From Mangrovibacterium lignilyticum (lineage in GTDB: Bacteria; Bacteroidota; Bacteroidia; Bacteroidales; Prolixibacteraceae): a DNA stretch of 64,000 bases. The notes under the pieces were generated by a model that saw only the letters and a program-made list of their open reading frames with translations, made no database searches and was not told where the DNA came from. The stretch lies in contig NZ_WKLH01000001.1 in assembly GCF_010882175.1 (NCBI RefSeq), positions 1,820,021 to 1,884,020 on the forward strand. Reading direction: 5' to 3'. The stretch's first letter is position 1. Each line of letters begins with the position of its first letter. Below are positions 16,358 to 24,740 of the stretch, in pieces. The position numbers and the translations under genes are program-made.

Positions 16358-19030
16358 ATGGAAGATCGGCACATTCAACAACTAATTCAAAACCTGATAG
16401 ATCGTTTCGAACACTTTGGTGAAAGTAACTTCGATTTGGATAAGGAATTTAGAGATCTCTCACACCCTATTACGAGAGAACCCATTCAAGATGACAATAA
16501 GTTAGCCATAGAAAAAGAATTTTTAACTCATGTCCGATATAAACGTTCTCACGATGGTGCAGTTTTGGTGCCAGTATCAATAGTATCTGACCCAAGAGAC
16601 CATGAGGAATGGTATGATGAGTGGCTCGAAAATAACGATGATGCATTAGGAAGTTATTACTGGAAAAGACTCGAAAATTTCCTTTCAAAAGAGTTAACAA
16701 GAAAGTATGGAGCTGAAAGTGCAGGAGAAGTAGTTCAATCAATTGACGGAGCAACACACTCCATAATGAAAATGTTATCGAATCCAAGACGGAAGGAATT
16801 TAACTTCAAAGGACTCGTTGTTGGTTTTGTTCAAAGCGGAAAAACTGCAAATTTCACGGCATTAATTGCAAAAGCTGCTGACTCCGGATACAAGTTTATC
16901 GTTGTTCTATCTGGGATTCACAGTATCCTTAGACGGCAAACGCAAATTAGGCTCGACAAGGAATTAACTGGGATGAATGATATGAATCTTGATGATTCCT
17001 TCATTGACGAACCTTCTGATATCAAACGGTGGAATCGAATCACCACTGGGCGACTGAGGAAAAGAACATCAAGGAACGGCCAAATTATTATTAATGACTT
17101 GGGTGAGTTCGACACCATTAATGTAGATCCATTTGATTCCCTTTGTAATAGATCAACGCCAACAATTGCTATCATTAAAAAGAATGTGAAAGTACTTGAA
17201 AGATTGATCGCCTACATTAGTCAATCAAATAACGAAAACAGGTCCAGAATGCCGCTGTTAATAATTGACGACGAGGCAGATCAAGCTTCTGTTAATGGAA
17301 ACGCAAACGACCCCGACTCTGATCCTACTACTACAAATCAGAGAATCCGAGACTTATTAGGACTGTTTTCTCGTAAAACTTATGTAGGCTACACAGCAAC
17401 ACCCTTTGCCAACGTCTTGATAAATATGACAGACACAGATGATCTGTATCCAAACAACTTCATTGTTTCTCTACCAAGACCTTCTGGGTATTTTGGAGCG
17501 TCCAGCATTTTCAAAGGCGACTTATCTAACAGATTTGTTCAACAAATTCCGGATGAAGGAAATGAATTAATAAGGTATGGAACAATTACTGCCAACTTGG
17601 CGAATGCAGTCGATCAATTCCTATTTGGATGTGCAGTGAGAAATTTGAGAAATGACAGAATGAAGCCTATGAGCATGTTGGTGCATATTTCTCAACGAAT
17701 TAATACGCATGGAGTCCTCGCCGAGATTATAACTGGATATATAAGTGACCTAACAGGTAGATACGGTAATAAATCATCCAACACGCAATTGAAAACAGAG
17801 TTACAGGAAGAGTGGGAACTGTTTACTAATGATTGTGATACAATAAACTCAGAATTGGATTGCAATAACCCAATTCCCGAGTTTAACTTCATTTGGGAAG
17901 AATTGGGAAATGTACTGTCTGCAATTCAAGTGATTGAGCTCAATAGTTCATCAGATGATATTTTGGACTATACCACTAATGAAGAAATTAAAGTAATCGC
18001 GATTGGGGGAAATCAATTGTCTCGTGGACTTACTCTAGAAGGATTAATGGTTAGTTACTACCTAAGAGCAAGTAGACAATACGACACTCTACTACAAATG
18101 GCGAGGTGGTTCGGTTACAGACACGGTTACCAAGATCTGACAAGAGTACACACTACGGAGGTAATTTGGGAGTTCTTTGAACACCTTGCATTAGTAGAGG
18201 AGGAACTTCGAAGTGAGATCTATCGATATGAAGAGGACAAATTAACTCCTATGAAAATGGCAGTTGCAATAAGAGATCACAGAACTCTAAGTGTAACTTC
18301 TCCAAATAAGATAGGTGCAGGACGAAGAAGACAAACTTCATTTAGCAAATCTTTGAATCAGACGATTTGGTTCCCGCTTGATAAACCTGAAGCCTTACGC
18401 GCAAATTTAATGTTAGGAAAAGTATTCATACAAGATATCAATAATGACTGCGGATTCAATAACGTTGACGATACAGGCGTATATCTTGCAAAAGGGAAAA
18501 TTGATGGAGAAAGAGTCCTTGAAAGTTTCTTAAATCGATACACCTTTGCAAGTAAAGAAAGTACAGGAGGCCCCGGCTTAGACGCAGAAGGATTGCTCTC
18601 CTACATCTTTCGACGCCTCAATGACTCAGAGTTAACTGAATGGAGTGTCGCCGTCGTTGGAAATGCGACACCCCAACCAAATAATACACCGACTAATTTT
18701 GGAGGACTACGCATAAACACAATACAACGTAGCAGGAAGCACACAAGTAAAGGTTATAATATTGGTGTTTTAACTGATCCTGAACATTTGCGCATCGATT
18801 TAGAAGAAAATGCTACTTCTCCATATGACGGAAGAAGTCCTCAAAATCCACTCCTACTTCTTTATCCAATTTGGAAAAATAGTGAAGCAAGAATGTTTAA
18901 AGAGAATCCTAATTTTGATGAAAGGATTGATCTTTTCCGATTTATTGAAACGGAAAAAGTCGATGTTTTGGCCATCGGCATTGTTCTACCATCAAGCAAC
19001 TACGAACCAGACAACTACATTGGACAATAA
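16358..19030 (+). CDS. Z1 domain ATPase (helicase-like)
   Basis: 890 residues; ATG follows the previous stop with no gap. A Walker A motif FVQSGKTANF (Lys162) matches the Z1 form VQSGKT. Walker B is LLIIDDEADQASVN; then YTATPFANVLIN (a TAT-type motif III), and IGGNQLSRGLTLEGL with QMARWFGYRHGY resembles helicase motifs V-VI with an arginine-rich end. Together this is the Z1 fold, a superfamily-2-like ATPase found in MORC-containing restriction-like operons. It probably moves on or remodels DNA for the nuclease encoded next. The flanking parts (1-120, 650-890) are unrecognised. Base composition is AT-rich with many AGA codons, unlike the surrounding core genes. Confidence 0.88.
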   Translation: MEDRHIQQLIQNLIDRFEHFGESNFDLDKEFRDLSHPITREPIQDDNKLAIEKEFLTHVRYKRSHDGAVLVPVSIVSDPRDHEEWYDEWLENNDDALGSYYWKRLENFLSKELTRKYGAESAGEVVQSIDGATHSIMKMLSNPRRKEFNFKGLVVGFVQSGKTANFTALIAKAADSGYKFIVVLSGIHSILRRQTQIRLDKELTGMNDMNLDDSFIDEPSDIKRWNRITTGRLRKRTSRNGQIIINDLGEFDTINVDPFDSLCNRSTPTIAIIKKNVKVLERLIAYISQSNNENRSRMPLLIIDDEADQASVNGNANDPDSDPTTTNQRIRDLLGLFSRKTYVGYTATPFANVLINMTDTDDLYPNNFIVSLPRPSGYFGASSIFKGDLSNRFVQQIPDEGNELIRYGTITANLANAVDQFLFGCAVRNLRNDRMKPMSMLVHISQRINTHGVLAEIITGYISDLTGRYGNKSSNTQLKTELQEEWELFTNDCDTINSELDCNNPIPEFNFIWEELGNVLSAIQVIELNSSSDDILDYTTNEEIKVIAIGGNQLSRGLTLEGLMVSYYLRASRQYDTLLQMARWFGYRHGYQDLTRVHTTEVIWEFFEHLALVEEELRSEIYRYEEDKLTPMKMAVAIRDHRTLSVTSPNKIGAGRRRQTSFSKSLNQTIWFPLDKPEALRANLMLGKVFIQDINNDCGFNNVDDTGVYLAKGKIDGERVLESFLNRYTFASKESTGGPGLDAEGLLSYIFRRLNDSELTEWSVAVVGNATPQPNNTPTNFGGLRINTIQRSRKHTSKGYNIGVLTDPEHLRIDLEENATSPYDGRSPQNPLLLLYPIWKNSEARMFKENPNFDERIDLFRFIETEKVDVLAIGIVLPSSNYEPDNYIGQ

Positions 19031-20043
19031 TGGACTTTAAAAAATTATCCTCATCTACATGGGATATCCTAGATCAAAATGGGGATCCAGCTAAAGGGTA
19101 CAAAACTATTTGGCTTGCAATGACAGAAGAAAAAGATTCTGGTCTTCATATCTTCAAAGACAAACTCGGTTATTATCATTTTGCGATTGCAACGTCAAAT
19201 CTACAATTGCCATACGTTGAAAATCCGAATGTAAATGGACTACAAATTCAGGTCACCAACTATCAGTTCGCGAATGGACCCCAAAGCCAATTCATAGACT
19301 TATGTTGCAGCATATCTGGATATCTTGAAGAATTTACCCAAATAGTTACTGAAATATCAGAAGAAGTTCTTGTTAAAAACGCCTCCCCAAAAGATGCCGT
19401 CACCATGGTTATAACCAATTGGTTGTCCTTTTGGTCCAAACAAAAGAGTAACGCTCTTTCTGAGACAGAACAACTAGGTTTAATAAGTGAGTTATTAGTT
19501 TTGGATCGCCTTTGCCTAATAAATTCAACAAATGCATTAAAGTGTTGGCGAGGTCCCCTCAACGAAAGGCATGATTTCAATTTCTCAGCTTGGTCGATTG
19601 AAGTAAAAGGTACAACAAAGGAGAATCGCATTCATTTAATAAACGGGGTTGACCAACTAAAATCTTACCCTAAAAAAAGACTGGGTCTGGTATCTTGTTC
19701 CTTCAACAAGACCGAATTTCCAACAGAATACAATCTAAATTATCTGATCAAAAAGATTAAACAGGACTATTTTCCGAAGAAACCAGACCTCGCAGTCGCT
19801 TTCAATAACCTTCTTGCAGAAGCAGGTTATTCTCCTCTTCACAACGATATTTATGACCGATATAATTTAGAACTAATTGATTCAATGTTTTTCGAGGTAA
19901 ACGAGACATTCCCAAAATTGACTTCAGAAATACTCAATCAACGTTTAGATGAGAGAGTAAGTGGTGTCAACTATAAAATCTCCTTGAACGGTATGACAGG
20001 CATTAAAATTGATGACTTGAGGTGGGGTGAGTATTTCTTTTAA
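19030..20043 (+). CDS. PD-(D/E)XK motif protein (DUF4420)
   Basis: 337 residues, overlapping the Z1 stop by 1 bp (TAATG). The nuclease-like core is LGLISELLVLDRL (helix with Glu), WRGPLNERHDFNF (Asp182) and WSIEVKGTT (Glu191-x-Lys193), the D...ExK pattern of restriction-endonuclease folds in the order known for DUF4420. Flanking regions (about 1-140 and 230-337) are unassigned. As the last gene of the methyltransferase-MORC-Z1 operon it is the candidate cleavage subunit. Whether it cuts unmethylated or foreign-methylated DNA cannot be told from sequence. Confidence 0.87.
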   Translation: MDFKKLSSSTWDILDQNGDPAKGYKTIWLAMTEEKDSGLHIFKDKLGYYHFAIATSNLQLPYVENPNVNGLQIQVTNYQFANGPQSQFIDLCCSISGYLEEFTQIVTEISEEVLVKNASPKDAVTMVITNWLSFWSKQKSNALSETEQLGLISELLVLDRLCLINSTNALKCWRGPLNERHDFNFSAWSIEVKGTTKENRIHLINGVDQLKSYPKKRLGLVSCSFNKTEFPTEYNLNYLIKKIKQDYFPKKPDLAVAFNNLLAEAGYSPLHNDIYDRYNLELIDSMFFEVNETFPKLTSEILNQRLDERVSGVNYKISLNGMTGIKIDDLRWGEYFF

Positions 20044-20181
20044 TCTTAAGTTTCAAGTCTGTTAGACCATGTACAATTTCGTTAACTTAGGCATCTTTAT
20101 AATCTTCGAATCTATTCTTTGATTGCTTATTGCCTCTGAATGGCAAATGCATTCGAGCGATCCAAGTTTCAAACCAGCCCA

Positions 20182-20246
20182 CCAAACTCTTCCCCGCTCT
20201 ACCGCTAGAGAGGGCCGGCACAAGCACTGCGATTGACGGGCTGAGT
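20182..20246. repeat. Decayed copy of a foldback intergenic element
   Basis: CCCCGCTCTACCGCTAGAG followed by a GGCTGAGTCAA end resembles the elements at 21253-21345 and 21759-21858, but the arms are degraded. It lies about 140 bp past the end of the defence operon. The rest of 20044-20293 shows nothing further. Confidence 0.45.
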
Positions 20247-20293
20247 CAAGATCAACCATGCAGTTGGCCACAAATACTTACCAGTTAGCGCCA

Positions 20294-21094
20294 TTAGAAC
20301 AGCGTCGGCGAGTTGTCCTCATTTTCCTTTTTGGCCAGTTCGGGGTAGGTCAATTTTTGGTCGGCTTTGGGGTTGTTGCTCACAGCTTCCTTTCCACGGA
20401 TACGCTGAACGGTATGGGCTTGCAGGTCGCGCTTCCGGTTGGGACGGATCAGCTCCAGGATGCGCTTCCGCTCGGCTTCGGTTTTCACTTCCAGCGACAA
20501 CCATTCGTCTTGAGCTTGTTCGGGCAGTATTAACGGCATCCGCGGCCCTTCCAACTTCGGGTTGTTGTGGATGCGGGCCAGCAAGTCGTTTCCCTCGGTG
20601 GTGACAATCGAGAAGGTGGTCATCAGCTCGCCGGATTCCCGGTTTTCCCAGTCCGACCACAGACCGCCCAGGGTGAGGGGCTGCCCGTCGTCCGCGTAGA
20701 TGTAATACGGAAAGGTTTTGCCCTTGAAATGATAATGCTCGAAAAAACCGTCAATACAAATCAGGCAGCGCTTGTTGCGAGCAGCGTTTTTGTACGACCA
20801 GGTTTCGAACATGTCCTCGCCACGGGCATTCAGCGTTTTGTTCCAGACATAAAGCTGCTTCTCAGTGTCTTTGGTGCTTTCGGGCACAAATCCCCAGCGG
20901 GCCACCACCGGGTTGTCCGGATGCTCTTGCGTATAAATCAGCATAGCGGGGTGCTCAAAGCCCGAGCGGTGAAATAAATCGTCGGCTCCCATTTCCTTCA
21001 GCTTCCCGGCTATTTCCTCTATCTTCTTTTTATTGTTGACGGCAATCGCCCGGTTTAACTGGGTCAACAACCTCGCGCGAACATCGTAACACAT
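20294..21094 (-). CDS. SOS response-associated peptidase (SRAP, HMCES/YedK-like)
   Basis: 266 residues. The family forms a stable thiazolidine crosslink between Cys2 and abasic sites in single-stranded DNA, shielding them. Visible: N-terminal MCYDVRARL with Cys2; VARWGFVPES; WNKTLNARGEDMFETW; GFFEHYHFKGKTFPYYI with the active-site Glu; and HNNPKLEGPRMPLILP. In YedK the His is close to RMPVIL (H-x-RMP); here His and RMP are separated by about eight residues, a form I believe common in Bacteroidota. The gene has its own direction and is unlikely to belong to the defence operon, though both concern DNA damage. Confidence 0.93.
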   Translation of the reverse strand: MCYDVRARLLTQLNRAIAVNNKKKIEEIAGKLKEMGADDLFHRSGFEHPAMLIYTQEHPDNPVVARWGFVPESTKDTEKQLYVWNKTLNARGEDMFETWSYKNAARNKRCLICIDGFFEHYHFKGKTFPYYIYADDGQPLTLGGLWSDWENRESGELMTTFSIVTTEGNDLLARIHNNPKLEGPRMPLILPEQAQDEWLSLEVKTEAERKRILELIRPNRKRDLQAHTVQRIRGKEAVSNNPKADQKLTYPELAKKENEDNSPTLF

Positions 21095-21252
21095 AGGCCT
21101 GAAAATTTAGTCAGATGATTGTTTCACTTTCCTCCGGAATAACCGGTTACTTAAAGGAACAATCCGTCAGAAGCAAAGGTTTAACCGACTGACGACCGGG
21201 AAGATATCGCGTGAATGAGTTTGAGGGGTAGTCGTTTTTGTTTCGGCAAACC

Positions 21253-21345
21253 AACTCACCCCTGACTTGTACCAATCCTGCGGATTGATCCAACCAGTCC
21301 CCGCTCTACCGGTAGAGCGAGGCGCAGCGAGCTTGGGGGTGAGTT
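21253..21345. repeat. Foldback intergenic element, copy 1
   Basis: Perfect 10-bp terminal inverted repeats AACTCACCCC (21253-21262) and GGGGTGAGTT (21336-21345) enclose an inner palindrome GCTCTACCGGTAGAGC. The right-hand part GCGCAGCGAGCTTGGGG and the following AAAAACCACAAACAAGCAA recur in copy 2 at 21759-21858. Possibly a MITE- or REP-like sequence; no coding content. Confidence 0.7.
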
Positions 21346-21364
21346 AAAAACCACAAACAAGCAA

Positions 21365-21396
21365 GGCGCTAAGCGGTTTCGAAACCGCTTAGCGCC
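21365..21396. repeat. Perfect 32-bp palindrome (REP-like hairpin)
   Basis: GGCGCTAAGCGGTTTC followed by its exact reverse complement. The core GCTAAGCGGTT-CGAAACCGCT recurs at 24741-24771 and, worn, at 9691-9725. No T-tract follows, so it is not an obvious terminator. Confidence 0.8.
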
Positions 21397-21758
21397 GACC
21401 TCCAACACCAATTACCAAACGCAAATCAAAACGGTCAGAAACGGCACACAACGAATAAACCTGCCCCCGATTTGAATACAATCCTGCAGACCAATACAAC
21501 CGGTCCTGACTCTACCCCAAAGCCCAAAGGGCTTCAAGCAACAGCCTGCGGCATCGCCGTAGGAACCGGAATAGGGTGAAACCATTTGCCCTGAAGGGGC
21601 AACAGCCCGTACACAAACATCCCCGGGAAAATAACCGACAGGCTTACGCCCTTTCAGGGCTTGGCTGAACAGCCAACAATCCGTTAACAGGGCGTTGCCC
21701 TGCCCTGTTGCTCATGCACCGTTGGTGCAAGCTGTACGAGTTATAATGCACACCCACT
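21397..21758. other. Non-coding region rich in short hairpins
   Basis: No plausible gene. Short stem-loops follow one another: AAGCCC-AAA-GGGCTT, CCTGCGGC-ATC-GCCGTAGG, TGCCC-TGAAG-GGGCA, GCCCT-TTC-AGGGC, GGCTG-AA-CAGCC, CAGGGC-GTT-GCCCTG and GCACC-GTT-GGTGC. They look like a cluster of REP-type sequences rather than one structured RNA. Confidence 0.5.
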
Positions 21759-21858
21759 AACTCACCCCTGATTTTCATAAAATCATGATTTTATGAAAAC
21801 CGGTCCCCTCTCTACCGGTAGGGAGGGGCGAAGCAAGCGCAGCGAGCTTGGGGTGAGT
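21759..21858. repeat. Foldback intergenic element, copy 2, with nested 28-bp palindrome
   Basis: Starts AACTCACCCC (21759-21768) and ends GGGGTGAGT (21850-21858), near-perfect terminal inverted repeats. Inside lies a perfect 28-bp palindrome (21772-21799; arm TTTTCATAAAATCA) absent from copy 1, then CTCTACCGGTAGGGAG and GCGCAGCGAGCTTGGGG shared with copy 1. Confidence 0.7.
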
Positions 21859-21915
21859 CAAAAACCACAAACAAGCAAACCGATAAGCGACCGCCTCCAA
21901 CGCACCTTTCCCGGC

Positions 21916-22659
21916 TCAAAGCACGCAACACACCAACAGCGGCGCGATACACAGCAACAGGTAAAGCAAGGCAACACCAAGAGCAACCGGTATGGGTAGG
22001 GAGCGCGGACTGCGGTGGAGCCAGCGGTTAAAGCCAAATTTCAGCTGTTTTCGCCAGTTCCGCCGGCTGCGTCGAATGCGGCGGTACATCATGCGGGCAA
22101 AGCGTTGCCGCAGCATCAGCTGGTCGCCGTCGGTCGCATAAAAACACAAATCATCGCGGTACCGTTCTTCCGAAAACAGTTCCGACAACAGCTCAAAGCT
22201 CCGGAAAGTTGCCAGCATGATTTCGCTCGACTGCTCGACCAGCACCTTATTCTCGCCTCGTTCCATCAGCCTGGCATTCACCCATCGCCCTTCAACAAAA
22301 AAAGGCACCCGCGAGGCCATGGCACTCAGCCACGAAAGAGCCACAAAACGCGGCAACATGCCCTGCCTGATGTAAGTAATCTCTTCGCACACCAGTCCCA
22401 TGTGGTCGCGAAAAAGCACCAGGTGATTGGCATGGTAATGCGGCCCCGGAGGTGCAGCACCCTGCTGCAGATCGAGCTGCTGTTGTTGCTGAACAATATT
22501 GAGGTAGCGTTTCTGACAAGCTTGAATGGCATCAAAATAATGCCGCTTGCGGTTCGTTCGGTAGGCAATAAAAGCCAGCAAAATCGAAAACGGCGTGAGC
22601 AAATCGATCGCCAGTTTAATCTTATCGTAAGATTCGACTCCGTTTAAAAACAAACACAT
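21916..22659 (-). CDS. Hypothetical membrane protein with N- and C-terminal TM helices
   Basis: 247 residues. One transmembrane helix lies near the N-terminus (about 15-33, IKLAIDLLTPFSILLAFIAY) and one at the C-terminus (about 222-245, PVALGVALLYLLLCIAPLLV). Between them is a soluble part of about 180 residues with a glutamine run and an arginine-rich segment before the last helix (RRIRRSRRNWRK). The layout resembles small regulatory or phage-related membrane proteins, but I recognise no family. The opposite strand also has a 210-codon open frame; this strand is preferred because of the membrane segments with flanking positive charge. Confidence 0.55.
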   Translation of the reverse strand: MCLFLNGVESYDKIKLAIDLLTPFSILLAFIAYRTNRKRHYFDAIQACQKRYLNIVQQQQQLDLQQGAAPPGPHYHANHLVLFRDHMGLVCEEITYIRQGMLPRFVALSWLSAMASRVPFFVEGRWVNARLMERGENKVLVEQSSEIMLATFRSFELLSELFSEERYRDDLCFYATDGDQLMLRQRFARMMYRRIRRSRRNWRKQLKFGFNRWLHRSPRSLPIPVALGVALLYLLLCIAPLLVCCVL

Positions 22660-22706
22660 AAATGGAGGGTTAATGGTTCTAATTTTGGTTCTCTAACTCC
22701 TGAAAT

Positions 22707-22738
22707 GCCCGGCAACCGGAACTTACAACCTGCCGGGC
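22707..22738. repeat. Inverted repeat before the tandem array
   Basis: Perfect 8-bp arms GCCCGGCA (22707-22714) and TGCCGGGC (22731-22738). It may be a hairpin; no T-tract. Confidence 0.45.
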
Positions 22739-22766
22739 CACGACAGCTAAAAGGCGCAGCATCGTT

Positions 22767-23039
22767 ACTGTTTAGCCCGGGACGATCACTGTCTGCCCCA
22801 GCTTAACAACTGTCTGCCCCAGCGGGGTTACTGTTTACCCCAGCTTAGCAACTGTTTACCCCAGGCGGGTTACTGTTTGCCCCGGCATCATCACTGTTTA
22901 CCCCGGCACGGCAACTGTCGGGTACAACTGAGCTACGGTTTACCCCGGCTTAGTTACGGTCTGTCGCAGCAAACTTACTGCCTGATCCGGCACAGTAACT
23001 GTTTGGTACAGCACGATGACTGTCTCCTGCAAACTGCTT
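22767..23039. repeat. Tandem array of 13 imperfect 21-bp units
   Basis: Thirteen adjacent units of exactly 21 bp with no indel, consensus ACTGTTTACCCCGGCTTAGCA. Positions 1-5 (ACTGT) and the CCCC(A/G)GC core are best kept; the last six bases vary most. The first six or seven units are closest to consensus and the later ones drift. Because 21 is a multiple of three, one plus-strand frame stays open through all units and reads as a heptapeptide (C-L-P-Q/R-x-x-N/Y/H). The frame has no ATG, an in-frame TAA at 22748-22750 and no signal of translation, so I call it a repeat, not a gene. Confidence 0.9.
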
Positions 23040-23127
23040 ATCAAGCCGGGGAAACCGCGAACTTTCTCCGCCGGGCAAGCTGCTCTTTGAGCGGGGACAC
23101 GAACCGGCCGGCAGCGGGAAGCCACAA

Positions 23128-23159
23128 AAAACGCCGGCAAACAAAAGTTCCGGCGTTTT
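23128..23159 (-). terminator. Rho-independent terminator
   Basis: Perfect 10-bp stem AAAACGCCGG / CCGGCGTTTT, 12-nt loop; on the minus strand the stem is followed by T. It lies 50 bp past the stop of the minus-strand gene ending at 23210. Confidence 0.85.
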
Positions 23160-23209
23160 CGAGTTGCTGCAAGGCGCAGATCGGTGACCGTTTTACACCA
23201 ACGGGCGAT

Positions 23210-23935
23210 CTAGCCAACGGATTCTTCTTCGGGATACTCCTCTCCGGCTGACGTGCTCTGGTTCTCCAGGATTTTCTTGAAGACGAACTTCTCCTGCTTC
23301 AATTCATCACCTTTAAACAAGCGATGACCAATCTTGCAAATATCCACCGCTTGATCGTAGATCTCATTCAGCTGTGCATTCACCTGGCCGGTATCCTCTT
23401 TCGAGCTGGACTTTAAGGCTTCCTGATCAATATTGGCCTTGTTCAGCGCCGATGCATTGGCCAGAATATGATCGATCCGGACAGGGCTTACCCCCTTGGC
23501 CTCCATCGCCGCACGGGCTTCCGGCCCCAGGTTGTTCCGGAACTTCAGCAACAGCGCCAGAACACCTTCCTGGTTGTTTTTACTGGCCGATTCCCAGGCC
23601 GATGTGAAGCCCAGGGCATCGAGCAAGGAGTCGCGCGTATCGGGATCATTACGGAAACCGCGGGCAATCTGATCACGCACCATACCCAGATCTTCTTTCG
23701 AGTTGAGAGCAATATGGTTCACCTGCCTGGTGGCTGTCTTCTGACCACCCTTAACATCGATTCCGAACACGGTGGTCAAAATCAAATCAATAGCTGTTTT
23801 ATAATTAACGATATACGGATCGCTGTAATACGGGCTTTCTGCGACAAACGCAGCTTTTTCCTGTTCAAAATTCTCGGCCAGCGTCGATGCTGCAATCAAC
23901 ATCGCCAAGCCACTGCATGGAAATTTTCTTGACAT
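23210..23935 (-). CDS. Hypothetical protein, helical, unrecognised
   Basis: 241 residues from ATG 23935; the frame extends to ATG 24004, but the later start begins MSRKFPCSGLAMLIAASTLA, which could be a short signal-like or hydrophobic N-terminus. The remainder is soluble and mostly helical, with DLILTTVFGIDVKGGQK, ALGFTSAWESASKNNQEG and an acidic C-terminus EEYPEEESVG. No lipobox, no known motif. I do not recognise the family. It has its own terminator and stands alone in a repeat-rich stretch. Confidence 0.6.
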   Translation of the reverse strand: MSRKFPCSGLAMLIAASTLAENFEQEKAAFVAESPYYSDPYIVNYKTAIDLILTTVFGIDVKGGQKTATRQVNHIALNSKEDLGMVRDQIARGFRNDPDTRDSLLDALGFTSAWESASKNNQEGVLALLLKFRNNLGPEARAAMEAKGVSPVRIDHILANASALNKANIDQEALKSSSKEDTGQVNAQLNEIYDQAVDICKIGHRLFKGDELKQEKFVFKKILENQSTSAGEEYPEEESVG

Positions 23936-24250
23936 AAAATACTGTTTAGTAAGCTTATTCAGAGTGAAAGAAATACTGTCTGCAGCCTGCAGCTGTAGCA
24001 GCATAGAAGAGTTTCATGATCAATATGATCAGGACCGGTTTCAACCGAGAACCGTCGGTAACGGGAAGATATAACTTATAAATGGCTTAAAACAAATACA
24101 CTAATTCCAGCTTATCAGTATACAAGATATGGCACATTTTGTTTAGAATCAACATAAATAAGGTTTCCGGTATGAGCATCGGGTGGAATCAGGCGAATTC
24201 TGCGAAAGACAGCAGCATGACCATGCGGCGGATGCAACCAAGCACACCGT

Positions 24251-24303
24251 GCTACATCTCCGGTGCACTTTAAATCATATGCATTCTTTCAAGCCGGGGC
24301 TAC
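24251..24303. repeat. 53-bp direct repeat, copy 1
   Basis: Identical to 24641-24693, exactly 390 bp apart; begins GCTACATCTCCGGTGCAC and ends AAGCCGGGGCTAC. It forms the head of the foldback repeat. Similar but diverged heads occur near 26345-26390 and 26712-26795. Confidence 0.85.
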
Positions 24304-24628
24304 CAAAATTCCACCCCGCCGGGGTAATCGGAAAAACCCGATCGAAGCGCCAATCCGCTTAATGAAAAAGAGCGTCAAAAAAACGGATGGAGGGAGCGTT
24401 AAAAAATTGGGCCTGTTTGACGAACCGGCGAACGCCGGTGAGGAGTTTGAACAATTTTAGCGCCCGAAATCTGTTTTTAGCTCTTTTTCATCCAGCGGCG
24501 GTCTTCTTTGTTTACTTTCTGCGGCTGCAGGAAGAAAGTAAAAAGCAGCCCGACTATACAGGCGGGGCCTAAGGACAGAAAGAAAATCAGTGCTACAATG
24601 AACACCACCTCGATGCGGCGCAGGCAAA
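24294..24628. repeat. Long foldback repeat flanking radA, copy A
   Basis: About 335 bp, nearly identical to 26377-26717. It contains nested inverted repeats: ATGAAAAAGAGC pairs with GCTCTTTTTCAT about 120 bp on, AAAATTG with CAATTTT inside, and ACCGGCG-AA-CGCCGGT at the centre. A second hairpin follows (TTTACTTTCT ... AGAAAGTAAA). Copy A has a 24-bp segment missing in copy B between two GAGCGT direct repeats. Short open frames here read LFDEPANAGEEFEQF, crossing the palindromes, and are not considered genes. Confidence 0.85.
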
Positions 24629-24640
24629 CAAACACACCAA

Positions 24641-24693
24641 GCTACATCTCCGGTGCACTTTAAATCATATGCATTCTTTCAAGCCGGGGCTAC
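24641..24693. repeat. 53-bp direct repeat, copy 2
   Basis: Exact copy of 24251-24303. The long upstream extension of the radA reading frame runs through it, which argues against that extension being coding. Confidence 0.85.
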
Positions 24694-24740
24694 AAACATT
24701 CCACCCCCCCCGGAGTGAAAGTGAAAACCTCATCGAAGCA

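Noticed and set aside
22015-22647. 210-codon plus-strand frame opposite the two-TM protein
   Set aside because: Composition looks like an antisense shadow; the minus-strand frame has well-formed membrane segments.
22767-23039. CRISPR array
   Set aside because: Units are contiguous 21-mers with no unique spacers of regular length, no leader and no cas gene nearby.
22751-23251. Plus-strand open frame through the 21-bp array, tail extending past it
   Set aside because: No ATG, in-frame stop just before the array, no domain; its tail crosses a terminator and the end of the opposite-strand gene. Kept as a repeat finding, not as a gene.
24263-24572. Short open frames in copy A of the foldback repeat, and the matching ones in copy B
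   Set aside because: They read across palindromes, are present only because the repeat is duplicated, and have no start-site or family support.
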